Positions 10,222-19,987 of a stretch of 64,000 nt of DNA are shown one piece after another. Positions within the stretch are counted from its first letter, which is position 1; every line of letters begins with the position of its first letter. This stretch comes from Microdochium bolleyi (taxonomy: Eukaryota > Ascomycota > Sordariomycetes > Xylariales > Microdochiaceae). The notes beneath the pieces are model-generated. The model had not been told where the DNA came from. It did not search any database and saw only the letters and a list, made by a program, of their open reading frames with translations. The stretch is taken from assembly GCA_001566295.1 (NCBI GenBank), contig KQ964268.1, positions 186,001 to 250,000 on the forward strand, read 5' to 3'. The position numbers were made by a program, and so were the translations under genes.

Positions 10222-10437
10222 ATGTGCTACATCAAGTTGATCAGGACGATCTGCCCGCACTGCGACCACGAGGTCGCAACCAGCAGGGAGAGAGTCTACT
10301 GCACGAACGCATGGGGCGGATTCGGAGGTTGCGGCCAGAGAATCCGCACCGAGCGATTCAGAGCGGTGATGCCCAGACCGTGCTCCGACTGCCGATCGCT
10401 GAATTCTCGCTATCGCCGGCGGCCTTGGGAGCTCTGA
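10222..10437 (+). CDS. Cys-rich miniprotein E (MC...CxxC...GF..CG...CxxC)
   Basis: This encodes 71 residues starting MCYIKLIRTICPHC, followed by RVYCTNAWGGFGGCGQR and PCSDCRSL. It is the clearest example of the local family: Met-Cys, CPxC, lone Cys, Gly-Phe-Gly-x-Cys-Gly, terminal CxxC. A GTAAGT donor near 10123 and a TTAG acceptor near 10187 suggest a 5'-UTR intron just upstream of a CA-rich leader, which supports transcription from the plus strand. No signal peptide. Function unknown. Confidence 0.6.
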   Translation: MCYIKLIRTICPHCDHEVATSRERVYCTNAWGGFGGCGQRIRTERFRAVMPRPCSDCRSLNSRYRRRPWEL

Positions 10438-11166
10438 AGACCAAGGACAGCAACAATTTTCTGCGACCATGTCTGTTGGCCCTTGTCACAAGTTCCGCCA
10501 TAGTCTCCACAATCTAAAGCACGGCATGTGGGCAAGTTATGTCAACTCAACCACATATGATCAGACTGGAGTCCTGAGAATGAGACACGCGCCAGCCCTC
10601 GGAATTTCGACGGATCATCCCGGCAACAACTCTTCAACAACACCCCTCACACGAGAGCATTGGGGAAAACGACCGGTGTTCTCAACTAGTCACCGAGAGC
10701 GACTTCACGAGCAGGATGGACTTGACTTAGGGAACAGTGGAGACGCATCCGCTTCCAAGCTGGAAATTTCTTCGCGCTGCTCTATATTTGGTGTCCGCGC
10801 ACAAACAAAAATCCTTTGTCACATATTGTGCTGAAAGAGGAAGCTCTCGCACTGATTCGTCGGATATTGAGACAGCAGTGAACAATAATCCGCCTATCCG
10901 CTCCTCGCATAGAGAATCACAATGGAGGAGGAATGTGGACCAAGTGTGCTCCACTGGTTTCTGTCACTAGCATTTTGGACTTGCGGCTTTTGCACCGCTT
11001 CCCTACAGTTTCTTTTCAATCATGTTGCAATGAACACGAAAACCCCAAGATATTGACTTGCTATGCTTCACGCCCTGTAAATGCCACCAATCCGTGCTAC
11101 TCATGAACCACTGTCGCCTCCGGTCCATATCTGATATCTCCTACCGGGCCCATGTCTCAGTCACAT
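10438..11166. other. Intergenic
   Basis: Short unconvincing ORFs only; includes the 3' regions of miniprotein E (plus) and the secreted-protein gene (minus). Confidence 0.5.
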
Positions 11167-11873
11167 CTAAGCCTGGAACGACCTGCTGACCAGGTTCGTG
11201 GCCGGGCTCTTGCCGAACTCCTTCTCGATGTACTGTTCCAGCGTCATTGGCGGCTGCACGTCAGAGCCGTCGTCTCCGCGCTTGCGGCCGACGCCGTTGA
11301 GGTCGTTGGCCGTGAACCTGGTCAGGCAGCGGAACTTCCTGCGGGTGGCGATGTGGTTCCAGCCGGTGGCAAGCTTGCACTCGAAGTCGCCCTGGGGGAA
11401 GACAATGCAGTTGCCGTAGGCGTTGCCGTCGCGGCCAATCATGGACCAGCCCTGGTCCTTTCTCAATGCTAAGCACAAGATAGTCAGTCGCCAAGCTTCA
11501 GATCTGGTCAGGTCATGGCCTGTGAGAACTCGAACTTACTCCAGTCGAGAAGTGGGTTAGCGCGGAGCTTGAGCCGGAGCTGGTCAATGTCTCCAGGAGG
11601 ATTGAGGTCGTCGCAGCCGCTGCCCGTGCAGTGCACGCCCCAGAAGACGTCCCAGAAGGGCCCTTTGTTGTTGAGCTCCTCATACATGGCGTTCCTGAGG
11701 ATCGCGCCGCAGTCCTTGGGCGCCTCGGCCTCCCAGAACTGCCAGGTGATGGCGGGCCTGTTGCCCGAGTAGACCTCGGTCCGGTAGACGTCGAAGTTGG
11801 CCTGGGCAGTGCCAAAGAGGGAGGCAGCGGCGACGACTGCCGCGGCAGTGGAGGCGAGAGAGCTGAAGAACAT
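11167..11873 (-). CDS. Small secreted six-cysteine protein
   Basis: Two exons (minus): 11873-11540 and 11468-11167, giving 211 residues. The intron has GTAAGT (11539-11534) and a CTTAG acceptor. The N-terminus MFFSSLASTAAAVVAAASLFGTAQA is a clear signal peptide. The mature part has six Cys (DCGAIL, HCTGSGC, NCIV, FECK, FRCL), consistent with three disulfides, and a basic C-terminal third with KRGDDGS. Upstream in-frame Met codons are less likely because they would bury the signal sequence. No domain is recognised. Size, secretion and even Cys number fit an effector-like or cell-wall-associated secreted protein, but function is not inferable. Confidence 0.8.
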
Positions 11874-13432
11874 GGTGGAGAATGTGAGATGGAAGGGATG
11901 TGAGATGGAAGGGATGAGCTGCCGAATGGACGTTATTGTGGTGTCTAGGGGATTCGAGAGAGGTGTAGGCGGCGACTGCACTGGCTTTTTATACATCCCA
12001 ACGCCACCGCGCCTTGTCTGTTCGACTGCTCCATCTTGTCTGTGGAGAACAACATCATGAGATTAAGCTCGGGCTGTGCGCGGTGAGTATTTTTGAGGCT
12101 ATCGTGGGAGCCTGGTCCTGCCAAGATCGTGGCTGGAACTCTGTTTTGCTGAGCACGTTGCCAGGGAGCCCTTGCCGGAGCGGGACAACCCGCTTTAAAG
12201 AGAAGCAAAATCCAATGAAAAGTACAGACGCCAAGATATATGGGCTTTCTTTGGTTCGTACCTTGACCTTGCTGCACCGACCAAAGCGGTAATTCTTCCT
12301 GGTCTGAGTTGATCACTAAGCTCTGTGGGCCGAAAATCGGGGGCGCGGAGAGAGTAGCTTGAAAAGACTGAAGAACTCGAGATTACTGTGGCCATGCCCC
12401 TCACAGGGCAACCAGGATGCCGCCGGCTACAACTTCACCGTCTTTTGGCTGCTCCTCGAGGCGCACATGTCAGAAGCGCGGTACCCCTTTTCTGCATTCT
12501 GGTGGAACCTCGCAGCCCAATTTGCTGGTATACTAGTCCACTTCTCCCCACATTCTTTCCTGCCGGTTTTCGAGGAACAGCCTTTGTACCGCTGCAATGC
12601 AGAGTGAATCACAGATCGCTTGACAGAATTAGTGCATGATCTAATTCGTCACGGGACGAAGTCATTAGGCAACTCAAAGTTTCCACCACAAGCTTGTTCC
12701 TGAACTGGATATCTCGAAACTTGAAACCAATCAAAATGCAGCCCATCTCACGCTGGTCAGCATCTTACATGCCCTCCCGCATGCTTCACTGCTTTTTGAA
12801 CCCGCCCGAGGACTATCAGCTAGCCTGCCGCACGCCGAGCCAGGCAGGCTTGCCAAGCCCTCAGCCTCCTGAGCTGCACGGTTGCGACAATGATGCGTTG
12901 TACTGCTCTGAAAATACCGTGGAAGCATCCAACTATTCTTACTGAAGCTGTTGCTTTTCTGAGAATTGTTCTGTTGAGGTGCCTCCATGTTCTCTAGTTG
13001 ACCCGGGACGCTGCAGACACGGAATCGTCCTTGCAGGCTCGAGCAATTATGCCTAATACAGGTGGCTCTCTGTTGTGAAGCCATCAGAAGTAACTGCGGA
13101 TCGGCATAAGAGATGATCTTCAGACATTGAGCGGTGTTGCATTGGGATATATCAATCGTGGTTGCGAGTTCAAGTCGACCACCCTACCCAGCATGGCTTC
13201 TTGCATGCAACTAGGGCGGATATGCACAAACCGAAACGACAAGTTCTCCATCGTGACCATTCACGCGATTCCTGTTCCGTACCTTACCACTCGTCAGCCA
13301 CAAGCAAGGTCCGTACAAGCACAAAGCCGAGTATGCGGTGACTATGGTCCCATTGGTTCCTACCCAGGCCGGCGCTGTGGTCAGTGTGAAGCTTGCGCAA
13401 CCTTCACCAAACTAGACACACATCATATTCAA
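11874..13432. other. Intergenic between divergent genes
   Basis: About 1.5 kb separates the secreted protein (minus) from the 2EXR gene (plus). ORFs of 60-120 codons lack family resemblance. It holds both promoters. Confidence 0.55.
11988..11993 (-). promoter_or_regulatory. TATA box for the secreted-protein gene
   Basis: TATAAA on the minus strand, about 115 bp upstream of the ATG at 11873, followed by CA/TC-rich leader sequence. Confidence 0.45.
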
Positions 13433-14671
13433 ATGTCGACACAATCACGTCCCAGCCGGAGCAGCGACACGCCCGCGACAGCCACGTCCCGGGGCACGAA
13501 GAGAATGGTCGTGCCTACGACGCCTTCTCAGGGTCGCCAGAGCCCGCCGGGCTTGTTTCTTCAAGCACCTGGGCCAGCTGGCTTCCACTGCAAGGACTCC
13601 GCTGCTGCTGACCACGCCGCGCCGCCCAAGTCGGACCACGACCGAGAGCAAGACGGCACGGAACCATCGCGGCTCTTCACCTGCTTCGCGAGACTTCCCT
13701 CGGAGCTCCGCACACTCGTCTGGCGTGAGGCGTACCTGGACCTTCTCGCCTCGCAGCCGTGCGTGTGCATCTACCAGGGCGGCACGCTCCCCATGGACGA
13801 CATCAACGACGTGTCCGGTTTCGGTGGCCGCGGCGCTCGGGGTCTACGGTATAATCACGCAGTGCCGGCGGTGTACCCAGAGTCGGCACCATTAGAGGTG
13901 GTCTGCCGCGAGGCGAGACGCGTCTGTGCCGCCCAGCGATGTAGAGCAGCCAGGCCACGACGACAGGCATCCCCGGCAGCCGAGACAGGGCCGGACGGGG
14001 CCATGGAGAAGGGGACACCTCCTACTACAACTGCCTCGGGCCCGCAGCTGCCCCTGCCATCGCGCGACTTCAACCCGGCCACCGATATTCTCTATATCGA
14101 CCGCCAGAAGCGCCACGGGGACGGCTCAACGATTGTCTTCTACCTCGGCGACCGTACCCAGTGGGTGCGCCACATCCGCCACATTGCCCTGCCATTCTCC
14201 CTAATCCTGGACATTGCTCGGCAACCAGCGCTGCTCAGACACCTTGTTAGCCTGGAGAAGATCTCGCTCGTCTTCCCCGTCACCAGCACCACTGGGCTAG
14301 AATCAAGGTCGCACGACCATCCCGCATCAGGGCGTGGCCAGATGACGCCGACGGCAGTGACACTGTGGTCCTCCATCTCGCTACCGACGCCCACTCCAAC
14401 GAGGCGCGTGCGCCTCAGAGCACTCAGCACATCAGAGATGGCACAGCTCCGGATCATGGACGACCCGTGGCGCCCGCCGTCCACGCTCGCCGAGCAGCGC
14501 AGCTGGACGCGGGACGGCGAGACGGGGAGGGACTTTGTCGAGCTCGTCAAGAGCAGCATCGGCAACTGCATCCGGCGGACGGACCAGTACAGCCGGGATC
14601 TGCAGCGATTCTACTGGGACGCGGAGGACGGGAGCTTTAGGATCACGGTCGAAGGGTGCGTCTTGGTCTGA
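13433..14671 (+). CDS. 2EXR domain-containing protein
   Basis: Single-exon, 412 residues from ATG 13433 (context TCAAATG). Upstream the frame stays open without a better ATG. After a Ser/Pro-rich low-complexity N-terminus (1-75), the segment LFTCFARLPSELRTLVWREAY (about 81-101) is the start of the fungal 2EXR domain (F-x-x-F-x-x-L-P-x-E-L-R-x-x-I-W). Later blocks FNPATDILYIDR and WVRHIRHIALPF are the typical 'in the mature structure the height of the field' region of this family. Such proteins are abundant in Sordariomycetes and lack assigned biochemical functions; a protein-interaction role is usually assumed. Confidence 0.75.
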   Translation: MSTQSRPSRSSDTPATATSRGTKRMVVPTTPSQGRQSPPGLFLQAPGPAGFHCKDSAAADHAAPPKSDHDREQDGTEPSRLFTCFARLPSELRTLVWREAYLDLLASQPCVCIYQGGTLPMDDINDVSGFGGRGARGLRYNHAVPAVYPESAPLEVVCREARRVCAAQRCRAARPRRQASPAAETGPDGAMEKGTPPTTTASGPQLPLPSRDFNPATDILYIDRQKRHGDGSTIVFYLGDRTQWVRHIRHIALPFSLILDIARQPALLRHLVSLEKISLVFPVTSTTGLESRSHDHPASGRGQMTPTAVTLWSSISLPTPTPTRRVRLRALSTSEMAQLRIMDDPWRPPSTLAEQRSWTRDGETGRDFVELVKSSIGNCIRRTDQYSRDLQRFYWDAEDGSFRITVEGCVLV

Positions 14672-15722
14672 AGATTGGGGGGGAGGCAAATGTCTCTAAA
14701 TATTGTATTCTGTTGCCGGTGGGCTTTTTCGTTCCAGAGGCTCGGCGGTTAGGCAAAGCGCCAGCTGCGTAGGCTTTCACAACGTTATGCTTTCTCCGAT
14801 CAGCAAATGCTCGTCTAGGACTATTTGAGCGCTAGATGTGCACAACAAGGGGATACAGAACATTGATGAGCGATCCAATATTAAGCCTGTACTTCCAGAA
14901 TCCTTTGCCAGTCTGACCTCTCTCGGCATCGGTCGTGCCCAGCAGCCAGGGACATCTTCCTGCCGGTCTCGCGGTTGTTTTCAGCTGACATGGGCATGAC
15001 CCCACAGCGGTTTACTGATGTGTGCGGCGAAGATCTATCTAGATCTACGAGTTGTCAGGGCTAGGCCGAACACGCTGCCCGTGACGGTCTTGGCGGGTGG
15101 GTCGATCCCCCACTGCAGTGAAAGAAAGCAACAAACTCGAGAAAGTCCGGAGGCAGACTCCGCGTGTCACTTCCTCCGTGATAATACGCACACAAGAAGG
15201 CAAGACTGCCACTTCTCAAGATGTTGGGACGATGTGACCTCTGTTGATTCCGGGACCCCTGAGCTCAGCTCCCCAGGCCACACGTGGCGCACGCAGCCGA
15301 CATCCCGATCTGTGTTAGCACGGGCCGTAGCGTCTTTCTTGTTGCTCACGATCCCCTCTCGACGTCCAATAGCTCGAGGGCCAGGCGCAAGCCACGATAT
15401 TGCACTCGGCCCATTCTTGGGCAGTGCTTTGTTCTTTGGGGGACCCTTTCTCTCAAAGGGGGGCATACATACACTCGCTCCCAGTGCCTTGCGGAAACCG
15501 CCCCTGCTAGTCACGGTTCCTGGCACTACCTGAGTCTAGTTGTCTGGCTGCATGGCTCAACAAGCCATGGTAATTTTGCCAACATGGGATTCTCGCCTTC
15601 CCGAGGACCGAAGCGAGTAATTAAAAAGTCGCCGGCAGACTTAACCTCCGCCACGGGCCTGTTCCGGGGCGGTCCAAATCAGAGACGTACTTTCGACATT
15701 GCGACACCCGTCAACGACAAAG
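14672..15722. other. Intergenic, promoter side of the Ser/Thr-rich gene
   Basis: Two overlapping ORFs of 171 and 189 codons are present, but they have random-looking composition and no family resemblance. No RNA gene seen. Confidence 0.5.
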
Positions 15723-18700
15723 ATGAGGCTCTGCGCCGCCTCGGCCATCACAGCCCTCTTGGCCGCTGTGACGACGACACTCGCCCATCCGCAGGGTATC
15801 GATCGGCACGACAAAATCGAGCAGAACCTTGGAGGTCCCCTACACCAACCTAATGACAGGCATACACCGACGTCCTCCTCCGGCGACCCGGCTACGGAGC
15901 TGGGCACAGTCAGAAGACGCAGGGCCTGCGGCAGGCCCGTCTCTATCTCGTCGAGTATGGCTTCAATCGCCACTTCGATCACCGTCACGCCGTCTGACTC
16001 TGCTACCAGTGCAGAGTCTGGCTCTGCCGCCGCGAGCAGCATATCGACGGCGGCCTCGACGAGTGTTGACTCGGCTTCATCCGGCGCGAGCAGCAGGTCA
16101 TCTAGCAGCTCCACATGGTCCTCATTAACGACCTCGTCCGATGTCTCTGCACTAGTAACCTTATCGTCGACCTCGAGCTCGACCTACAGCCCAAGCACCT
16201 CCAAATCTTCATCCGGCACGAGCAGTCCGACAGACCTGCCGCAATCGGATACCACCAGCTCCTCCAGCTCACCTGGTGCCTCCGCGGCTACTTCATCGGC
16301 AACATACTCACTGTCGACTGCTCCTGCTGCCTCGTCCGCTGCCACCAGCTCGGCTACCGCGTCGCCTAGTTCGGAGGAGACTGTAAAAAGCTCGGCGACC
16401 GGGTCTGCCTCGCCAGCAGCCACCTCAGAAGCGACCCCTTCATCATCAGACACGCCATCTACGTCGACCAGCACGTCTTCCCCCACACCAAGTCGTAGTT
16501 CCTCCGCCTCGCCCAGCGCTTCCAGTTCCACTTCTTCATCCGCCATAACAACCACGAACTCCGACAGCTCGAGCAGCTCTGCGACCTCAGCGGCCGCGGC
16601 CGCGTCGACGAGCTCGTCAGACAGCCCGGCCGCCACATCAGACGCAGAGTACCTGACCAGCTCAACTGGCACCACAGAGTCGTCAACCACTTCCGCGGCC
16701 ATGAGAAGCAGCACGACAGACTCGTTAATAGCCTCCACAACTACAAGCAGTAGCACGACAGAGTCGTCAGTCTCCTCTAAGACCACAAGTAGCAGCTCGA
16801 TGGAGTCGTCAACCACGTCCGCGACTACAAGTAGTAGCACGACAGAGTCATTAACCATGTCCGTGACTATTAGCAGCAGCACGACAGAGTCGTCAACAGC
16901 CTCCACGACCACGAGCAGTGGTACTACAGAGTCGTCGACAACCTCCATGATTACAAGCAGCAGCACGACTGAGTCGTCCACGCTCACACCCACGCCTACA
17001 CCCACACCCACGCCGCCGCCGCCAGACTCTGCCCGCTTCCGCCTGACGTCCCGCAACTCGGCCCTCGCCATCGCCAATGGCCTAGGAGTCCTCGTTCCGC
17101 CGTTGCAGGGCCAGGATCAGAGCCAGGAGTTGCCGGCGGTGTTCCTCCGCACAAACACGGCGGGCTACGCGGACGGCTACTTTGTCATCGAGGGCGGCAC
17201 AAACCGCCTCCGCGTCGTGGCAGACTCGAGCGGCTACGACGAGGCTAGCTCCCGCCGCGGCCGTGATATTACCACGCGCGCACAGCGGTACCTGGCTTGG
17301 GATCCGACCCAGTCCATGATCTCCGTGACTGACTTGCAGACCACCTCCGGGACCAGCGTGCCGCTCGTCTGCCCTGACGGCTTCGTTCTCGGATCCGCGC
17401 TGCGCTGTCATCCGGAGGGCTTGCCCGACTTGGTGGGCTTCTCCGTTCCCAAGCCCACTGACACCAAGTCCAAGGAGCTCCCACTGAGCGCATTCACCAG
17501 CGGCAGCGCCTTCGCGTCGGTCGATCTGATTGCCGTGCCCATCACGCCGATTCTTGAGCGGTTCTACCTCCGGATAGCCAACGCGAAGAACGTCGTGGAC
17601 GACGGCAAGATTCTGCGCTCGTCGTCGGGTCCGTCTCTCGACCCGCTGTTCGTCGCCAGCGAGGGCGATGGGTACATCGATCTCGCGCTGAGGATCGAGC
17701 CGGTCACGGGCCGGCTCCGGCTCGACCTGCTCGCGGGGCCAGGCCTCGAGAACATGTACATCGTCCGCCGGTCCCTTACGTTCGTTGAGAAACACAATAT
17801 CCCGCCGTCAGTATACTCCAATACCCCGTACATGGTGTGCCCAGGCGCTCTCGCGTACGAGGGATACCCGCTGTACTGCTATGACGAAACCCTCCCCACG
17901 CCGATAACATACTGGTTTACTTCGTCGACAAATAGAAAGGTATTCATGGGGGGTGCGGCAGCGAGCACTAGAGACGTGTTCAACGTTGTGCCGGTCCCAG
18001 TGTCTCCAGGATCCAGCTCGTCTTCCACTTCTTCTGTCTCGCCTTCTACCACCGGCCCCATCTCCAGCAGTAGCTCTACCTCAGCCAGCGTTTCTTCTGC
18101 GACGAGTAGTGAAGCCTCGTCTGACACACAGGCGACGCCATCGAGCACTGTGTCGACCTCGAGTCTCGTGTCAAGCGCAGACTCAGCTTCAGCCACCACC
18201 TTCGCCGCCCCAACGACCAGCGACTCGACGTCGAGTGTGGAGCCGCTGTCAACGAGCTCCGTGTCTGAATCGAATACCGCTCCATCACCGACCACCGAGT
18301 CGGCCTCAGTCTCAGTCAGCACCGAGTCTTCCACGCCGACGCCTGTGACACTGACTGGCCTTGGCCGCTTTCGTCTGACCACACGCAACTCGCTGTACAG
18401 GACAGCCAACGGAGTCGGCCTCGACATCCCGGCCACGAACGCCAATGTGTATCTGAGAAGCAGCTCTCCTGACGACATTGACGGCGTGTTCACTGTGGAG
18501 CCGGGTACTAATCGACTTCGTGTGGTCTCCCCCAACAATGGACCTCTGAGATACCTGGTCTGGTTGAAACCCAACTCGGCAGTCCGCGTGGCCGACAGCT
18601 TCGATCCGGCTCAGGTCCCAGCCTTGGTGTGTCCTGGAGGTGCCCCGCAGAGCGGTGACATCCTATCCTGCTTCCCCGAGGGCTTCCCGACCGCTGCCGC

Positions 18701-19283
18701 TCAGGGCTTCTCCGTTGGTGGCACCTCTCTATCGAACATTGGCGTGCGCATCTTCGATGGCCCGTCGCGACCAGACGGCTACATGGCCATTGACTTTGTC
18801 GTTGCGCCCATCACGCCCGTGCTGACCGAATTCCTGCTCGTGTCGGCCGACACGGACGAGGAGGGATTCCGGGGCAAGATGCTGCGAGGGGCGCTCACGG
18901 CGCGGGCGGAGAATGTATGGCTGGGTCGCAGCGGGTTTGCTGACATGCCGTTCACGCTTGAGCCCGGGACGAAGCGCCTCAAGATGGGACCCAGCACTGG
19001 GCTGACAAGCACGTACGTGTACCGGACGGCGAGCGGATACCTATACAAGGGCACACCGACGCTGCCATCGTGGTCTGTCGTGTGTCCAGGAGGCATTGCT
19101 TACGAGGGGTGGCCGGTGTACTGCTACGCGGAGGTGGCACCGGGCGACTTTGTGTTCAACCAGTTCCGGGGCAATCCGGACGACGCGGTGCGCCTGTCAT
19201 CGCCTGGTGTTGCCACGCCGGACAGGGTTGGAACGCTGAACCTGGTGCCCGTGGCAATGCCGGGTGCTGCCACCGTGAACTGA
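15723..19283 (+). CDS. Large secreted Ser/Thr-rich (mucin/adhesin-like) surface protein with two repeated modules
   Basis: Single exon, 1186 residues from ATG 15723. MRLCAASAITALLAAVTTTLA is a signal peptide. Residues about 55-435 are almost only Ser/Thr/Ala with tandem STTESSTTS-type repeats, ending in a TPTPTPTPPPP linker. Module 1 (about 438-755) and module 2 (about 882-1186) both start RFRLT(S/T)RNS and share the GTNRLRVV, YLxW and VCPGG blocks. Each module itself has two halves ending in a VCPxG...(L/V)xC(Y/F/H)xE pair of cysteines, so the Cys pair occurs four times. A second Ser/Thr tract (about 760-878) separates the modules. No GPI signal is seen at the C-terminus (ends PGAATVN). The protein is probably heavily O-mannosylated and located in the wall or extracellular matrix. 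The modules are not assigned by me to a named domain; the DUF7908 class found in such proteins is a possibility. Confidence 0.8.
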   Translation: MRLCAASAITALLAAVTTTLAHPQGIDRHDKIEQNLGGPLHQPNDRHTPTSSSGDPATELGTVRRRRACGRPVSISSSMASIATSITVTPSDSATSAESGSAAASSISTAASTSVDSASSGASSRSSSSSTWSSLTTSSDVSALVTLSSTSSSTYSPSTSKSSSGTSSPTDLPQSDTTSSSSSPGASAATSSATYSLSTAPAASSAATSSATASPSSEETVKSSATGSASPAATSEATPSSSDTPSTSTSTSSPTPSRSSSASPSASSSTSSSAITTTNSDSSSSSATSAAAAASTSSSDSPAATSDAEYLTSSTGTTESSTTSAAMRSSTTDSLIASTTTSSSTTESSVSSKTTSSSSMESSTTSATTSSSTTESLTMSVTISSSTTESSTASTTTSSGTTESSTTSMITSSSTTESSTLTPTPTPTPTPPPPDSARFRLTSRNSALAIANGLGVLVPPLQGQDQSQELPAVFLRTNTAGYADGYFVIEGGTNRLRVVADSSGYDEASSRRGRDITTRAQRYLAWDPTQSMISVTDLQTTSGTSVPLVCPDGFVLGSALRCHPEGLPDLVGFSVPKPTDTKSKELPLSAFTSGSAFASVDLIAVPITPILERFYLRIANAKNVVDDGKILRSSSGPSLDPLFVASEGDGYIDLALRIEPVTGRLRLDLLAGPGLENMYIVRRSLTFVEKHNIPPSVYSNTPYMVCPGALAYEGYPLYCYDETLPTPITYWFTSSTNRKVFMGGAAASTRDVFNVVPVPVSPGSSSSSTSSVSPSTTGPISSSSSTSASVSSATSSEASSDTQATPSSTVSTSSLVSSADSASATTFAAPTTSDSTSSVEPLSTSSVSESNTAPSPTTESASVSVSTESSTPTPVTLTGLGRFRLTTRNSLYRTANGVGLDIPATNANVYLRSSSPDDIDGVFTVEPGTNRLRVVSPNNGPLRYLVWLKPNSAVRVADSFDPAQVPALVCPGGAPQSGDILSCFPEGFPTAAAQGFSVGGTSLSNIGVRIFDGPSRPDGYMAIDFVVAPITPVLTEFLLVSADTDEEGFRGKMLRGALTARAENVWLGRSGFADMPFTLEPGTKRLKMGPSTGLTSTYVYRTASGYLYKGTPTLPSWSVVCPGGIAYEGWPVYCYAEVAPGDFVFNQFRGNPDDAVRLSSPGVATPDRVGTLNLVPVAMPGAATVN
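16690..16980 (+). repeat. In-gene minisatellite encoding Ser/Thr repeats
   Basis: About seven degenerate units of roughly 42 bp each encode variants of SSSTTESSTTSATT (core ACAAGTAGTAGCACGACAGA). They lie inside the surface-protein gene, where copy number is likely to vary between strains. Confidence 0.65.
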
Positions 19284-19987
19284 GTACAGTGATACTGGCT
19301 GAATATGAGTCCATATGACAAGTTGGAATACTGAGTGTCCTGTAGCATCGTCATGGGGAGATGTGGCCATGGGTGTATGTGCAAGTGGGATTTGACGAGG
19401 TTATCGTGATGATGGATCAAGGTGGGTGCTGGTGGAGGGGAGGTGGCTTGAAGTTGAAGGTGGAGAGGGGCAGACGGCAGGTGCCTGATGAACGACCAGT
19501 CCACACCACTGGGCAGAGAGAAGACCGAGACAGCTTAAGCCATTGCAGGCCCATTCACTCAGTACAATCTCGCTGCCTGCCGACAAGATGCATCCCATCT
19601 CTGGCTCGCCAACTGTGCCCTGTTGCCTGTGCTGCTCCTTCTCCCTCTCCTTTCCGCTGTGCCTGTCCCCATCAATGAATGGCTCCTTCCTCACAGCTCT
19701 CCCCCAGCCAGCGAAGCTCCGCCTGCTGCCCCCCCACCTCGTCCCGGCCCGCCAGCCAATGAGTGCCCCCGCCTGAGCACCACCGCAGCTCAACCCGCCC
19801 CTCTCTCCCTGACAATCAAGACAGTCAACACCTCGCCTGTCCTGGGCCCCATCATCGTCATCGCTGCTGTCCTCTTCCACCTCTCGGCTGCCACCGCCTC
19901 CCACCGCGCATCGCCCTCTCGCCTCGTCACAGAGCTCCCCCCGACCGCCACCTCCTCGCGACAAGCCCCGAGCGGCCCGCCGTCACC
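19284..19987. other. Intergenic with pyrimidine-rich leader of the GGA gene
   Basis: From about 19600 the plus strand is strongly C/T-rich (CTCCTTCTCCCTCTCC type), typical of promoters and 5' leaders of constitutively expressed fungal genes. Long ORFs here are composition artefacts. Confidence 0.6.

Noticed and set aside
16184..17077. 297-codon minus-strand ORF opposite the surface-protein gene
   Set aside because: It is the antisense reading of Ser/Thr repeats (giving VVLLLVV-type runs); codon composition forces an open frame. No start context or family.
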